Under the pieces are notes generated by a model. It saw only the letters and a program-made list of their open reading frames with translations. It had not been told where the DNA came from and did no database searches. Shown in pieces: positions 1 to 8,388 of a stretch of DNA of 64,000 bases. Position 1 is the stretch's first letter; each line of letters opens with the position of its first letter. Where the stretch lies: positions 40,436-104,435 of the forward strand of contig JAJRRT010000104.1 in the NCBI GenBank assembly GCA_024279255.1. Reading direction: 5' to 3'. Source of the DNA: Deltaproteobacteria bacterium. Its GTDB lineage: Bacteria > Desulfobacterota > Desulfuromonadia > Desulfuromonadales > Geopsychrobacteraceae. The position numbers and the translations under genes are program-made.

Positions 1-342
1 AATCTCGCCAAGGGCTTCAAGATCGGTAATTGCGCGGAGTGAACGGCCGATCAAGCGTTGAATTTCCTGGGTGCGTCCTGACACTTTCCCTTTGGCCGCC
101 TCGCGCATTGAGCGGGTATGAGTTGCGCGTGGCAACATGCTGTATTCTGCGGTAACCCATCCCTTGCCTTGGCCGCGCATAAACGGCGGGACCCGCTCTT
201 CGACACTGGCATTGCACAGGACTTTGGTTTCACCAAAGCAGACCAGTACCGAGCCTTCGGCATAACGGGTAAAGTTACGGGTAAAGTCAACTATACGCAG
301 GGCATTGTTAGCACGCTCATCGGAACGGACAAATTCGGACAT
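1..342 (-). CDS. rph: Ribonuclease PH, N-terminal part (cut by window edge)
   Basis: Phosphorolytic 3'-5' exoribonuclease that trims tRNA 3' ends. The 114 codons visible carry the family's N-terminal hallmarks: [11 protein letters not shown] near residue 10, [14 protein letters not shown], and [19 protein letters not shown] followed by [17 protein letters not shown]. The remaining half lies beyond position 1. The start ATG overlaps the amidase stop by one base (TGATG), so the two genes are translationally coupled. Identification is confident; only the truncation by the window limits it. Confidence 0.95.
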   Translation of the reverse strand, partial: MSEFVRSDERANNALRIVDFTRNFTRYAEGSVLVCFGETKVLCNASVEERVPPFMRGQGKGWVTAEYSMLPRATHTRSMREAAKGKVSGRTQEIQRLIGRSLRAITDLEALGEI

Positions 343-1400
343 CAGTTCATCTTTCGGTTTAAGGTGAAATTCTTTAACCCCAGGTATAGAGCCTGGGCGA
401 GTTGCTGTTGCCCGTCGGGACTGCGCAGCCGTTGCAGATCTACAGGATTCGTTAAATATCCAAGCTCGAGAAGTACTGTCGGCAAACGTCCTTGACCGAG
501 TGGGACCAATGGCGAAGTGAAGATCCCGACAACAGGCACATCGGACTCCTCAAGAGCAGTCTTGAGCTCCTCGGCTAGCTGCCGACTCGAATCCATCAGC
601 CCGTCGCTGCTATTTTCAGTGTTACTACGGACAAAGAGAACAACACCCTCGGCAGCCGCAGTAAAACTTCCCTGAGCATGCAACAGCAACCAGACATCGA
701 CATCTTCGTGAGCAACAGGCTCAAGACGCTGCTTGGGAGTCAGTTCGTAATCATCGTCCCGACTCAAATAAACCGGGATACCGAGATTCATCTTGAGAAT
801 TTTGCTTAAGCGCGCCGACAGAGCCAGGGTCGCCTGTTTCTCTTTATATCCATCGCCCGCAATCACACCCGTATCGAGCCCACCATGCCCAGCATCAATT
901 GCCACTCCGCGCAGCCGAGGTCCGGCAACTAAATTTTTCTTGCGCAAGAGAAACGAAAAAAGCCGATCCAGAGTATTATCATCTCCGCCGTGTTGTGCGG
1001 CACTTGGATTTAAATTTCGATAATAGATCGGACGATTGATCAACATCGACAGCTGATTGAGAATGAAATTTTCTGAAACCCTTAAGCGACCGTCGATAAA
1101 GCGCGGCTTCTCTTTTAGGGGATGAAACCGCTCGCCAATTTTTAGATTCTGCCGTCCAGGGCTCAATTCAGCCCAACCGTTTGCAGTACGGATCCTGTAA
1201 ACATGCCGCACCGAATTCCAATGCCCCCGCAGAGATACGGCATCAAGTACATCGTCAAGAGCAACATAGGAGAGCCCATGCAGGAGATAGACGTCGGACA
1301 ATCGTAGAGGCGGTTTACCCTTGGGGGCTAATTCGATATCCGCTAGACATGGAGACCCAAGCAAAAAAATCAATAATAGACTGTAAAGCAGCTTTAACAT
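342..1400 (-). CDS. N-acetylmuramoyl-L-alanine amidase (Amidase_3/AmiC type), exported
   Basis: Zinc-dependent amidase cleaving the amide bond between MurNAc and the stem peptide. It has 352 residues with a signal peptide (hydrophobic stretch about residues 3-18, ending SPCLA) and a copper-amine-oxidase-like/AMIN-type N-terminal region. The catalytic domain starts near residue 165 with the zinc motif DAGHGG, a following Glu in the [10 protein letters not shown] segment, a His in WLLLHAQG, and the catalytic Glu in [10 protein letters not shown]. The usual HAN triplet reads HAQ here. It acts in the periplasm, probably in daughter-cell separation or wall turnover. A strong sigma70-like promoter lies 55 bases upstream. 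Confidence 0.9.
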   Translation of the reverse strand: MLKLLYSLLLIFLLGSPCLADIELAPKGKPPLRLSDVYLLHGLSYVALDDVLDAVSLRGHWNSVRHVYRIRTANGWAELSPGRQNLKIGERFHPLKEKPRFIDGRLRVSENFILNQLSMLINRPIYYRNLNPSAAQHGGDDNTLDRLFSFLLRKKNLVAGPRLRGVAIDAGHGGLDTGVIAGDGYKEKQATLALSARLSKILKMNLGIPVYLSRDDDYELTPKQRLEPVAHEDVDVWLLLHAQGSFTAAAEGVVLFVRSNTENSSDGLMDSSRQLAEELKTALEESDVPVVGIFTSPLVPLGQGRLPTVLLELGYLTNPVDLQRLRSPDGQQQLAQALYLGLKNFTLNRKMN

Positions 1401-1454
1401 AGAATGGTTTCATCATAGGAGTTGTTCGGTTTTTACTGGAAGATACAGTTTCGG

Positions 1455-1484
1455 CTTATACCGCGATTTCAAGACAACTGTCAA
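1455..1484 (-). promoter_or_regulatory. Sigma70-like promoter for amidase-rph
   Basis: On the minus strand a TTGACA -35 box (1484-1479) is followed after 18 bases by TATAAG (1460-1455). It points at the amidase start 55 bases further on, and it follows the end of the DHH gene's upstream neighbours by sharing the only free interval in this block. Seen directly; transcription start not tested. Confidence 0.6.
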
Positions 1485-1498
1485 ACACCCGACGTTAC

Positions 1499-2569
1499 TC
1501 AATCCTTTGATTCAAGCAGAGGAACGCCTGGTTCATGCTGTAGTCCCAGGATATTGATATATCGGCCGGTCAACAAATTTTCCAATTCTTTCTGAGCCGC
1601 GCTGTCCTCTGAGACGCCCCGAATTTGACCGCCAGCCATCATACCATGTCCACCCGCGGTTCCCATTCCGGCAATCATCTCCTGGATAACCGATCCAAGT
1701 CTGGCTTCAGGGTCGGTTGTACGAACAGAAATCAATTCATCACCAAAGTACCAACCCAAACCCATGACAAAAACAACCTGTTCCTGACGCAAAAGGAAAT
1801 CGGCCAGCTCTGCTACCAGATCAGGATTTTCGATGCGATAGAGATTGAAAACCAGCACCTTCCCGTAAACCGTGGCATTATCGATAGCACGGTGAAAAGT
1901 GGAATAATAATCATTGGGAACAGGGGGATTGCTCAGACGGTAGAGAATCGCATTGTTGGCCAGCGGTAACAGGTGTAAATAGGCATCCCGATCTGCCTTG
2001 GACCATTCACGACCCAAATCCTGAGTTTCAGACTTAATTGCGTAAAAGAGGCAGGTAGCCAGTCGCGTCGCGATCGAGATATCCTGTGCTCGCAGATATT
2101 CAAACAGAATTGTCGCCGAAGCCCCGTACCCTGGACGTATATCAGCCCAGTGGATATCTGAGTACTCCCGACAGGGTGGATGGTGGTCGATCAGCAAATG
2201 CAATGGCCGGTCAGCAGGGTAAGAATTGTTGCCGGTTCCGGGTTGTGTATCAACCATACACACTACGGCAAAAGCATCAAAATCCAACTCCGTTATCGGT
2301 ACTAAATCAAGCTCAAGCGCATCGACCATCAGGCGATTTTCACTGCGGCCGATCACACCACCAAAAGCCACCACCGCAGTCTCTCCGGTACCCATTAATA
2401 ATAAATGGCGCAGTGCAACTGCAGCAGCCAATGCATCAGGGTCAGGATTATCATGTGTAACAATCAAGATTTTCCCCTTCCCACGAACCCAATCGATCAA
2501 TTGATCAACAAAAACACTTCCGCAGCAATGCTGCTGCACCTCACTAGCTTCCTCAGCGTTTTCGGCCAT
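1499..2569 (-). CDS. DHH/DHHA1 phosphoesterase, NrnA-like
   Basis: Predicted manganese-dependent phosphoesterase of the oligoribonuclease/pAp phosphatase (NrnA) type. The 356-residue protein shows the ordered DHH motifs: THDNPDPDA near residue 40, a lone Asp in CMVDTQPG, and LLIDHHPP near 128. The C-terminal DHHA1 substrate motif appears as GTAGGHGMMAGGQ. Known family members degrade nanoRNA or cyclic-dinucleotide linear products; the exact substrate is not shown here. The stop is 1 base beyond the LOG gene start region, so it is co-transcribed with the LOG-like gene and copA. A second DHH domain occurs in the nucleotidyltransferase fusion at 16577-19192. Confidence 0.85.
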   Translation of the reverse strand: MAENAEEASEVQQHCCGSVFVDQLIDWVRGKGKILIVTHDNPDPDALAAAVALRHLLLMGTGETAVVAFGGVIGRSENRLMVDALELDLVPITELDFDAFAVVCMVDTQPGTGNNSYPADRPLHLLIDHHPPCREYSDIHWADIRPGYGASATILFEYLRAQDISIATRLATCLFYAIKSETQDLGREWSKADRDAYLHLLPLANNAILYRLSNPPVPNDYYSTFHRAIDNATVYGKVLVFNLYRIENPDLVAELADFLLRQEQVVFVMGLGWYFGDELISVRTTDPEARLGSVIQEMIAGMGTAGGHGMMAGGQIRGVSEDSAAQKELENLLTGRYINILGLQHEPGVPLLESKD

Positions 2570-2570
2570 A

Positions 2571-3038
2571 TCATCCCTCCCTGAGCGCTAACAGCGCAGC
2601 AGATACCGCTTGTTGTGGAGTCGCCACCTCGACAGCGCCCTTCACCCGTAAAGTCGAACCGAGCAGAAACACTGCGCGGCCAATTTTCAATCCAATGGCA
2701 ATTTCAGACAAGGTTCCAAGCTCACCTTCGATAGCGATCAACGCCTGAGCCGTTTGTGCCACAAGAACATTCCGCGCGTGCCCCATCCCACTCGGAATTG
2801 CGATATCAACATAGGGATTCGCTGAACCCGGATTATTGCCAGGCAGAATGCCCAATACCTGCCCTCCAGATTCAGAGCATCCCCTTGAGGCTGCTTCCAT
2901 CACTCCACCGAGACCACCAGTCACCAGAGTCACTCCAGCTTCGGCAAGCAGTCGACCAACCTCATAGGCCAAGGAAAGTCCGTTACCGCAAGGTTCCGAT
3001 GAGCCGACAACACCAATAATTGGAGTTTTTGTTTTCAT
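2571..3038 (-). CDS. LOG/TIGR00725-like nucleotide-binding protein
   Basis: A small (155-residue) Rossmann-fold protein of the lysine decarboxylase-like (LOG/SLOG) superfamily. Visible motifs are GVVGSSEPCG at the N terminus, TGGLGGVMEAASRG near residue 40 and GTLSEIAIGLKIGR near 105, where the canonical PGGxGTxxE is altered to EGELGTLSE. The subfamily is annotated as TIGR00725 or molybdenum cofactor carrier-like, with no firmly established function. It lies between the DHH phosphoesterase (2-base gap) and copA (10-base gap), suggesting one transcript. Because the PGG motif is altered I would not assert cytokinin-type phosphoribohydrolase activity. Confidence 0.75.
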   Translation of the reverse strand: MKTKTPIIGVVGSSEPCGNGLSLAYEVGRLLAEAGVTLVTGGLGGVMEAASRGCSESGGQVLGILPGNNPGSANPYVDIAIPSGMGHARNVLVAQTAQALIAIEGELGTLSEIAIGLKIGRAVFLLGSTLRVKGAVEVATPQQAVSAALLALREG

Positions 3039-3047
3039 AACATTAAA

Positions 3048-5699
3048 CTATAGTTGGTGACGGATGCGACGCAGCGGCAAGCTGTTGCTGACAACCGAAA
3101 CACTGGAAAAAGCCATAGCAAGACCGGCAAACTCTGGCTCAAGGTAAATACCGAACCAGGGATAGAACAAACCGGCTGCCAAGGGGATACCGAGAATGTT
3201 ATAAAAGAAGGCCCAAAAGAGGTTCTGCTTGATCTTCGCCAGCGTTCGTCGCCCCAGCCTGATCCCACGCTCAATATCGAGCAAGTCTCCACCAACCAGT
3301 ATCAGGTCCCCGGTCTCTTTTGCGACATCAGTACCACTGCCGATGGCTATACCGATATCTGCCTTGGCCAGAGCTGGCGCATCATTGATCCCATCCCCGA
3401 CCATACCTACAAAGGCACCCTGTTTTTGATATTTTTCGACTGTCGCAAGCTTCTGCTCAGGCCTGACTTCGGCTTCAACACGATCAATACCCAACTCGGA
3501 GGCAACCTGCTGGGCAATCACGCGACGGTCCCCAGTGACCAAAACGGTTTCAAGGCCAAGGGCCCGCAAACGAGATAGAGCTTCGGCGGCGTTCTCCTTG
3601 ACTCGATCCGACAGACCGACTATGCCGAGCAAACGACCACCCAATGCCAGATAGATCAGGGAGCAGCCCTTTTCGACAAGCTCATCTGCGGTGGCAGCCA
3701 ACGGCGAGAGATCCACCTGTCTATTCTCCAACAGAAGTGCGTTGCCACAGAGCAGATCACCATCGGCGGTAGACGAGCAGAGCCCTTGACCGCCGATCTC
3801 TTCTATTTCTTCAAGCGGGGTAAAATTGATATCCCGCTCTTGAGCAGCGACAACCAGACTGCGCGCCAAAGGGTGATTACTGCCTGACTCAATCGAGGCA
3901 CACAACTGCAACAAACGTGACTCGTCCCCCTCAACAACTGGAACCAGATGGACGACCTCAAACACCCCAGTGGTCAAGGTACCGGTCTTGTCGAGCAACA
4001 GGACCTGCAATCGAGAAATATGTTCAAGGACTGAAGCCTTTTTAAACAAAATCCCACGTTCCAGGCCAATCGCAGAGCCGACCATAATCGCTGTAGGCGT
4101 CGCTAATCCCAAGGCACAGGGACATGCAATGACCAGTACGGCGATCGCCATACGGAAAGCAAAGAAAAAATCTCGTTCACCGGGGCCATACCAGAGCAGA
4201 AAGGTCAACACAGCAATAGAGATAACGATCGGTACAAATACATTGGAGACACGGTCTGCCAACTTCTGAATCGGGGCCTTGTCCCCTTGTGCCTCTTCGA
4301 CCAAACGCACAATCTGAGCGAGAACCGTATCATTCCCAACCTGGGTAACACGCACCAATAACCGTCCGGAACAATTGATTGTCGCTCCGGTCACCTTGTC
4401 ACCGGGTTGTTTGGCAACCGGCACGGCTTCACCAGTAATCATCGACTCATCAACGGCGCTTACGCCACTCTCAACCTGCCCATCGACCGGAATTTTTTCG
4501 CCAGGACGCACAACCACAAGATCCCCTGATTTTAGACGACTGGCCGGAACCTCATCCTCTCTCCCGTCGACGATCAGAATTGCGCGATCAGCTTGCAGTT
4601 TGAGCAACTGCTTTAACGCCGCCCCGGCACGACCCTTAGCTCGGCTTTCAAGCCATTTTCCAAAACGGATAAAGAAGATCAGCATTGCGCTGGTTTCAAA
4701 GAAGACTACTGCATGTTCGCCAAGTACGCCGAAAAGGGCCAACAACGAATATCCGTAGGCAGCGCTGATTCCCATTGCAACCAATACGTCCATATTGGCA
4801 GAACGGTTGCGCAGCGATTTGTAAGCGCCACGATAGAAAGTCAGGCCGGCGCTAAACTGCAAGACACTGGCGAAAAGAGCATTGACGAGGGTCGTCGCCT
4901 CGCCGAAGGGACGTAGGTACATGAAAAGCATTATGGGTACCGACAGAGCACCGGAAAACAATACCCAATACAAAGCCTGCCGTGCTTCGCTATTTTGCTG
5001 AGCAGTATCTTCCTGCAAGGCCACAGAATAACCGAGCCCCTCCACTAGAGCATGGATTTCAGCTTCGCTTATACGAATTGGGTCATAATTGACCTCAGCA
5101 CTGTTGACTGCAAAATTGACAACCGCAATGTTCACCCCGTCATGGGTATTTAAGGTCTGTTCAATTTTAGCAGCACAATTCGCACAGCTCATGCCACTGA
5201 TGACAAATCGCGATTTACCCATCTGATTAAGCAATTGTCCTGGATAACCAGCCTTTTCAAGGGCTTGCAATATCAGGTCATCCTGCCCTGCGCTAGCATC
5301 ATGCTCTACGATAAGGGTTTCTGCTGCAAAATTAACCCGCGCAGTTGCAATCCCCGGCAGCGCCAATATGGTCTTCTCAATTATTAGCGCACAATTAGCA
5401 CAGCTCATTTTACGGATCGTAAAACGGCTGCTCTCAAGTGTGGCAAAGCTATCATTAATCATGTCATGGGAGGTTTCAGTTACGGCAGGTTGATCAATCG
5501 AGAATCCAGCATCTTCAAGGATTTTGCCCAATGAGGAGAGGCTTACAACTGATGGATCAAAATGAAGCTGTGCAAGGTTCTCCTCAAGAAGAACCTTGAC
5601 TTCCAAGACCCCGGTCTGCTCTGCGAGCAGAGCCGTCACCCGCGCAACACATTTCTGGCATTTCATGCCGAATACGGGAAGAGTTTGTCGTTCTGTCAT
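3048..5699 (-). CDS. copA: Copper-exporting P1B-type ATPase with three heavy-metal domains
   Basis: Exports Cu(I) across the inner membrane. Three N-terminal HMA domains are visible with GMKCQKC, MSCANCA and MSCANCA metal sites. They are followed by the membrane helices, the actuator TGEAVPV, the membrane metal motif CPC in [11 protein letters not shown], phosphorylation site DKTGT, the nucleotide-domain HP in SNHPLA, and hinge [16 protein letters not shown]. The late helices carry YN and MAFSS, the signature of the Cu(I) PIB-1 subgroup. I chose the ATG at 5699, with GGAG nine bases upstream, over an in-frame TTG at 5714 abutting the previous stop. No copper chaperone or CueR-type regulator is adjacent. 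Confidence 0.93.
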   Translation of the reverse strand: MTERQTLPVFGMKCQKCVARVTALLAEQTGVLEVKVLLEENLAQLHFDPSVVSLSSLGKILEDAGFSIDQPAVTETSHDMINDSFATLESSRFTIRKMSCANCALIIEKTILALPGIATARVNFAAETLIVEHDASAGQDDLILQALEKAGYPGQLLNQMGKSRFVISGMSCANCAAKIEQTLNTHDGVNIAVVNFAVNSAEVNYDPIRISEAEIHALVEGLGYSVALQEDTAQQNSEARQALYWVLFSGALSVPIMLFMYLRPFGEATTLVNALFASVLQFSAGLTFYRGAYKSLRNRSANMDVLVAMGISAAYGYSLLALFGVLGEHAVVFFETSAMLIFFIRFGKWLESRAKGRAGAALKQLLKLQADRAILIVDGREDEVPASRLKSGDLVVVRPGEKIPVDGQVESGVSAVDESMITGEAVPVAKQPGDKVTGATINCSGRLLVRVTQVGNDTVLAQIVRLVEEAQGDKAPIQKLADRVSNVFVPIVISIAVLTFLLWYGPGERDFFFAFRMAIAVLVIACPCALGLATPTAIMVGSAIGLERGILFKKASVLEHISRLQVLLLDKTGTLTTGVFEVVHLVPVVEGDESRLLQLCASIESGSNHPLARSLVVAAQERDINFTPLEEIEEIGGQGLCSSTADGDLLCGNALLLENRQVDLSPLAATADELVEKGCSLIYLALGGRLLGIVGLSDRVKENAAEALSRLRALGLETVLVTGDRRVIAQQVASELGIDRVEAEVRPEQKLATVEKYQKQGAFVGMVGDGINDAPALAKADIGIAIGSGTDVAKETGDLILVGGDLLDIERGIRLGRRTLAKIKQNLFWAFFYNILGIPLAAGLFYPWFGIYLEPEFAGLAMAFSSVSVVSNSLPLRRIRHQL

Positions 5700-5714
5700 C
5701 CTCGTCAGCTCCAA

Positions 5715-7031
5715 CTAACTCTGCAGTATTTCAATTTCATTGCAATTAAGTCGCTCAAGACCGTCGAGAACACCCCAAGGGTCGCTGCTGATTCGGAGAA
5801 CAGGAACCATAAAGTGTTGTTCAAGATCCTCAATACACAGGTCATCCAGCAACAGGTTATCTCCATCATTGAACAAAACCTCGGGCAACAGCAATGCCGT
5901 GCCGGAGTCAACAGCTTCGAATGCAGAAATAATATCGGCACCGGTCAACAGTCCAGTCACGGTAACACTACTGCCAAAGAATTTGTTCTCAACCGCAACA
6001 ACCTGCAATTCTACTCCTGTTCTAACCGCTAGCCTTGTTGCGAAACTATTGAGTTCAGCAGCAAAGGAGCAACCCGTCACCAAGCTGACTTTTCCAATAT
6101 CAAGTGGAATCGCATCAAGTAAGACTTCTTCAGCCTCACAGCGGAATTGCGGCAACATTCCGACCCCATTTTCAAGTTGCCAAAGATCTTCATAACTCTC
6201 GATAGTTGGAAATTTTCGGGCTGCGCGCAGATAAAACTCATCAGCGGCAAAGACAAAACGACTACCGGTTTTCTCAAGCCGTTGTTGTTGCACTTGGTCA
6301 AGAAGATCGAGCGTTGTGCCGGCAAGCTCCTCTGAGACGGCATCCAAATGTGGCAATTGGTCACGATAACGAGTCAGGCCAACAGGCACAACCGCAAGAG
6401 AGGCAATCTGTGGCCATAAAGCGGCGAGATCATTGATCGTCCGCTGCAAGATAGCGCCATCATTGAAACCGGGGCAGAGCACTATCTGAGTATGAAGCTC
6501 TATCCCGGCAGACGTCAACTGCTCTAACATCGGCAGAATAGGCGGTACTTTCTTACCCAACAAGCGGCAACGGATCTCTTCGTCTGTCGCATGAACAGAG
6601 ACATAGAGCGGTGAAAGATGATCACGAACAATCCGCCGCAAGTCCTCTTCACTTGTATTGCTGAGGGTAATGTAGGAGCCATAGAGCCAAGAAAAGCGAT
6701 AATCCTCATCTTTGACGTAGAGTGTCCGGCGCAATCCTTTTGGTAGTTGGTGAACAAAGCAGAAAATGCAGTTATTACCACAGCACACCGGCTCAGGGTG
6801 AACCGGCACCAAACCGGGATCTTCCTCTTCCGCAAGGTCGAGTAGAACTTCGAAGAACTCATCCTCTCCACGACGTAACTGCAGAGTAACCGAAGCCTTG
6901 CCTTCAAGCGCGAGAAAGTAATCAACGATATCGCCAATTGGGCGTGTATCTACCGCCAACAGCTGATCTCCACTCAAAACACCAGCTATATCAGCAGGAG
7001 CCTGAGCTATGACCTGATCAATAATTATCAT
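5715..7031 (-). CDS. DUF512 family PDZ/Fe-S protein
   Basis: A 438-residue protein of the DUF512 family, uncharacterised in function. An N-terminal PDZ-like segment (APADIAGVLSGDQLLAVDTRP) precedes a cysteine-rich radical-SAM-like core. The core contains CCGNNCIFCFVHQLPKG near residue 83, then RTLYVKDEDYRFSWLYGSYITLSN and the conserved HATDEEIRCRLLGK. The C-terminal half is the DUF512 domain with VTGLLTGADI. Several Cys residues suggest an Fe-S cluster. It abuts copA but neighbours give no clear functional link. The start has only a weak ribosome-binding site. Confidence 0.85.
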   Translation of the reverse strand: MIIIDQVIAQAPADIAGVLSGDQLLAVDTRPIGDIVDYFLALEGKASVTLQLRRGEDEFFEVLLDLAEEEDPGLVPVHPEPVCCGNNCIFCFVHQLPKGLRRTLYVKDEDYRFSWLYGSYITLSNTSEEDLRRIVRDHLSPLYVSVHATDEEIRCRLLGKKVPPILPMLEQLTSAGIELHTQIVLCPGFNDGAILQRTINDLAALWPQIASLAVVPVGLTRYRDQLPHLDAVSEELAGTTLDLLDQVQQQRLEKTGSRFVFAADEFYLRAARKFPTIESYEDLWQLENGVGMLPQFRCEAEEVLLDAIPLDIGKVSLVTGCSFAAELNSFATRLAVRTGVELQVVAVENKFFGSSVTVTGLLTGADIISAFEAVDSGTALLLPEVLFNDGDNLLLDDLCIEDLEQHFMVPVLRISSDPWGVLDGLERLNCNEIEILQS

Positions 7032-7072
7032 GCATATATCTTAGCATCGCCTGACTACCTTTAGTTAGGAGG

Positions 7073-7131
7073 CTATTTGAAAAACCATGAACCAATTGCA
7101 AATCCGGCTACTTGACCCATTTGACTGTCCC
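7073..7131 (-). repeat. Intergenic copy A of a short dispersed repeat
   Basis: Between the hfq terminator and the DUF512 gene the minus strand reads CAAATGGG, then GATTTGCAATTGGTTCATGG. The same elements (CAAATGAAC, then GAATTTGCAGCCGGTTCATGG) occur on the plus strand at about 24363-24395, downstream of rpmB. Shared spacing of ATTTGCA, two free bases, YGGTTCATGG in two gene-free intervals suggests a dispersed non-coding repeat family. Only two copies are visible in this window. Confidence 0.45.
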
Positions 7132-7148
7132 CTGTAAACCTAAAACAG

Positions 7149-7180
7149 AAACAGGGGCACCATCTCTGGCACCCCTGTTT
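7149..7180 (-). terminator. Rho-independent terminator after hfq
   Basis: A hairpin with a 9-bp outer stem (AAACAGGGG paired with CCCCTGTTT) and GC-rich inner part is followed on the minus strand by CTGTTTTAGG. It starts 26 bases past the hfq stop and ends the mutL-miaA-hfq transcript. Confidence 0.75.
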
Positions 7181-7205
7181 ACAAAAATCAAAGACAATAA
7201 AGTAT

Positions 7206-7439
7206 TTAATCACGACCGCCATGAAGGCGGAACGTTCCATCTGATGAGGTAATCGAAGCGATGGCATGCTTGTAAACCAGAATATCCCCTTCACTCTCTG
7301 CCAAAACACAGAAACTGTCAAAAGATTTGATATAGCCTTCAAATTTGCCGCCCGACATCATAGTGACAGTGACTTTCACGCGTTCTTTACGTGCTTGATT
7401 CAGATATTGATCCTGAATATTGAATGGTGATTTTGGCAT
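7206..7439 (-). CDS. hfq: RNA chaperone Hfq
   Basis: Sm-like hexameric chaperone that pairs small RNAs with mRNAs. The 77-residue product contains Sm1 (SPFNIQDQYLNQARKERVKV, with the Gln and FNIQDQ lateral/proximal features) and Sm2 ending YKHAIASITSS, where YKHAIS is the classical motif. I place the start at the ATG at 7439 (MPKSPFN), six bases from AAGGAG and matching family length; ATGs at 7442 and 7454 are in frame. It follows miaA by 19 bases, the widespread miaA-hfq order. The C-terminal tail is very short, as in many non-enteric Hfq proteins. Confidence 0.95.
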   Translation of the reverse strand: MPKSPFNIQDQYLNQARKERVKVTVTMMSGGKFEGYIKSFDSFCVLAESEGDILVYKHAIASITSSDGTFRLHGGRD

Positions 7440-7458
7440 CATCCGCTCCTTCATAGCT

Positions 7459-8379
7459 TTATGGCTGAATTAAATCATCAATTAATTTCAATATTCTATC
7501 AGACTCTTGGCAGGAATCAACCCAAATTGTCGCCAGATCCTTACGAAACCACGTCAACTGACGCTTGGCATAGCGACGGGTCTGTAGCGCGATCTCATCC
7601 CTGACAACATCAAGGGCGGCGTCTCCGCGCAAATAACCGAGCACTTCACGGTAACCAAGAGTCTGAAGACTTTTCAACCCTTCCCCGTATTCTGCCTGCA
7701 AAGCAATTGTCTCTTCGATCAACCCGGCAGTCAGCATGGTATGGGTCCGCTCAGCGATCCGTTGGTGCAAAACCTCTTTCGGCCATACTGGCGCGAGAAT
7801 AAGGGGTCTAAAATGTGAATCCGAGAAGTTGTGATTACGTTGTAGTTCTGACAGCTTCTGCCCTGTCAACTGATAGACTTCCAGTGCACGGATAACCTTC
7901 ACCAGATTATTAGGATGAATCCTGTCCGCCGCTTCAGGATCGACCTGTTGCAGATCTGAATAGAGACTCCCCTTCCCTCGCTGGATCTCAAGCTGTCCAA
8001 GCTGCTTGCGCAGTGCATCATCACCTCGAGGCACTTCAGCGAGCCCCCCGATCAGAGCACGGATATAGAGTCCGGTGCCGCCGACCACGCAGGGCAGTTT
8101 GCCACGAGCATAAATATCTGCTGCAATCGTTCTGGCAGTCGTAACATATTCGGAAACTGAGTAACTTTGATCCGGATCGATCAGATCGAGCATGTGATGG
8201 GGAATACCGGCCTGCTCCTCAACTGAAGCCTTGGCCGTACCAATATCCATGCGACGATAGACTTGGCGAGAATCGGCCGAAATGACTTCAAGAGGGAATC
8301 TTTCGGCCAGGCGGACCGCCCAGCCAGTCTTCCCTGAAGCAGTCGGGCCTTGAATAACCAGAAGTGGAATCTGCGTCAT
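7459..8379 (-). CDS. miaA: tRNA dimethylallyltransferase
   Basis: Transfers a dimethylallyl group to N6 of A37 in tRNAs reading UNN codons. The 306-residue protein has the P-loop GPTASGKT at residue 11, the substrate motif DSRQVYRRMDIGTAK, GGTGLYIRALIGGL, and the C-terminal RRYAKRQLTWFR tRNA-binding motif. The ATG at 8379 is preferred; a GTG one codon earlier is equally usable. It lies 9 bases after mutL and just before hfq, so the mutL-miaA-hfq order is conserved. Confidence 0.95.
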   Translation of the reverse strand: MTQIPLLVIQGPTASGKTGWAVRLAERFPLEVISADSRQVYRRMDIGTAKASVEEQAGIPHHMLDLIDPDQSYSVSEYVTTARTIAADIYARGKLPCVVGGTGLYIRALIGGLAEVPRGDDALRKQLGQLEIQRGKGSLYSDLQQVDPEAADRIHPNNLVKVIRALEVYQLTGQKLSELQRNHNFSDSHFRPLILAPVWPKEVLHQRIAERTHTMLTAGLIEETIALQAEYGEGLKSLQTLGYREVLGYLRGDAALDVVRDEIALQTRRYAKRQLTWFRKDLATIWVDSCQESDRILKLIDDLIQP

Positions 8380-8388
8380 CACAGCAAC

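Noticed and set aside
5700..5714. TTG start for copA at 5714
   Set aside because: The ATG at 5699 has GGAG at better spacing and matches the family start.
7087..7137. Plus-strand 16-codon frame after a GGAGG
   Set aside because: Spacing of 14 bases, low-complexity product, and overlap with the repeat make it unlikely to be a gene.
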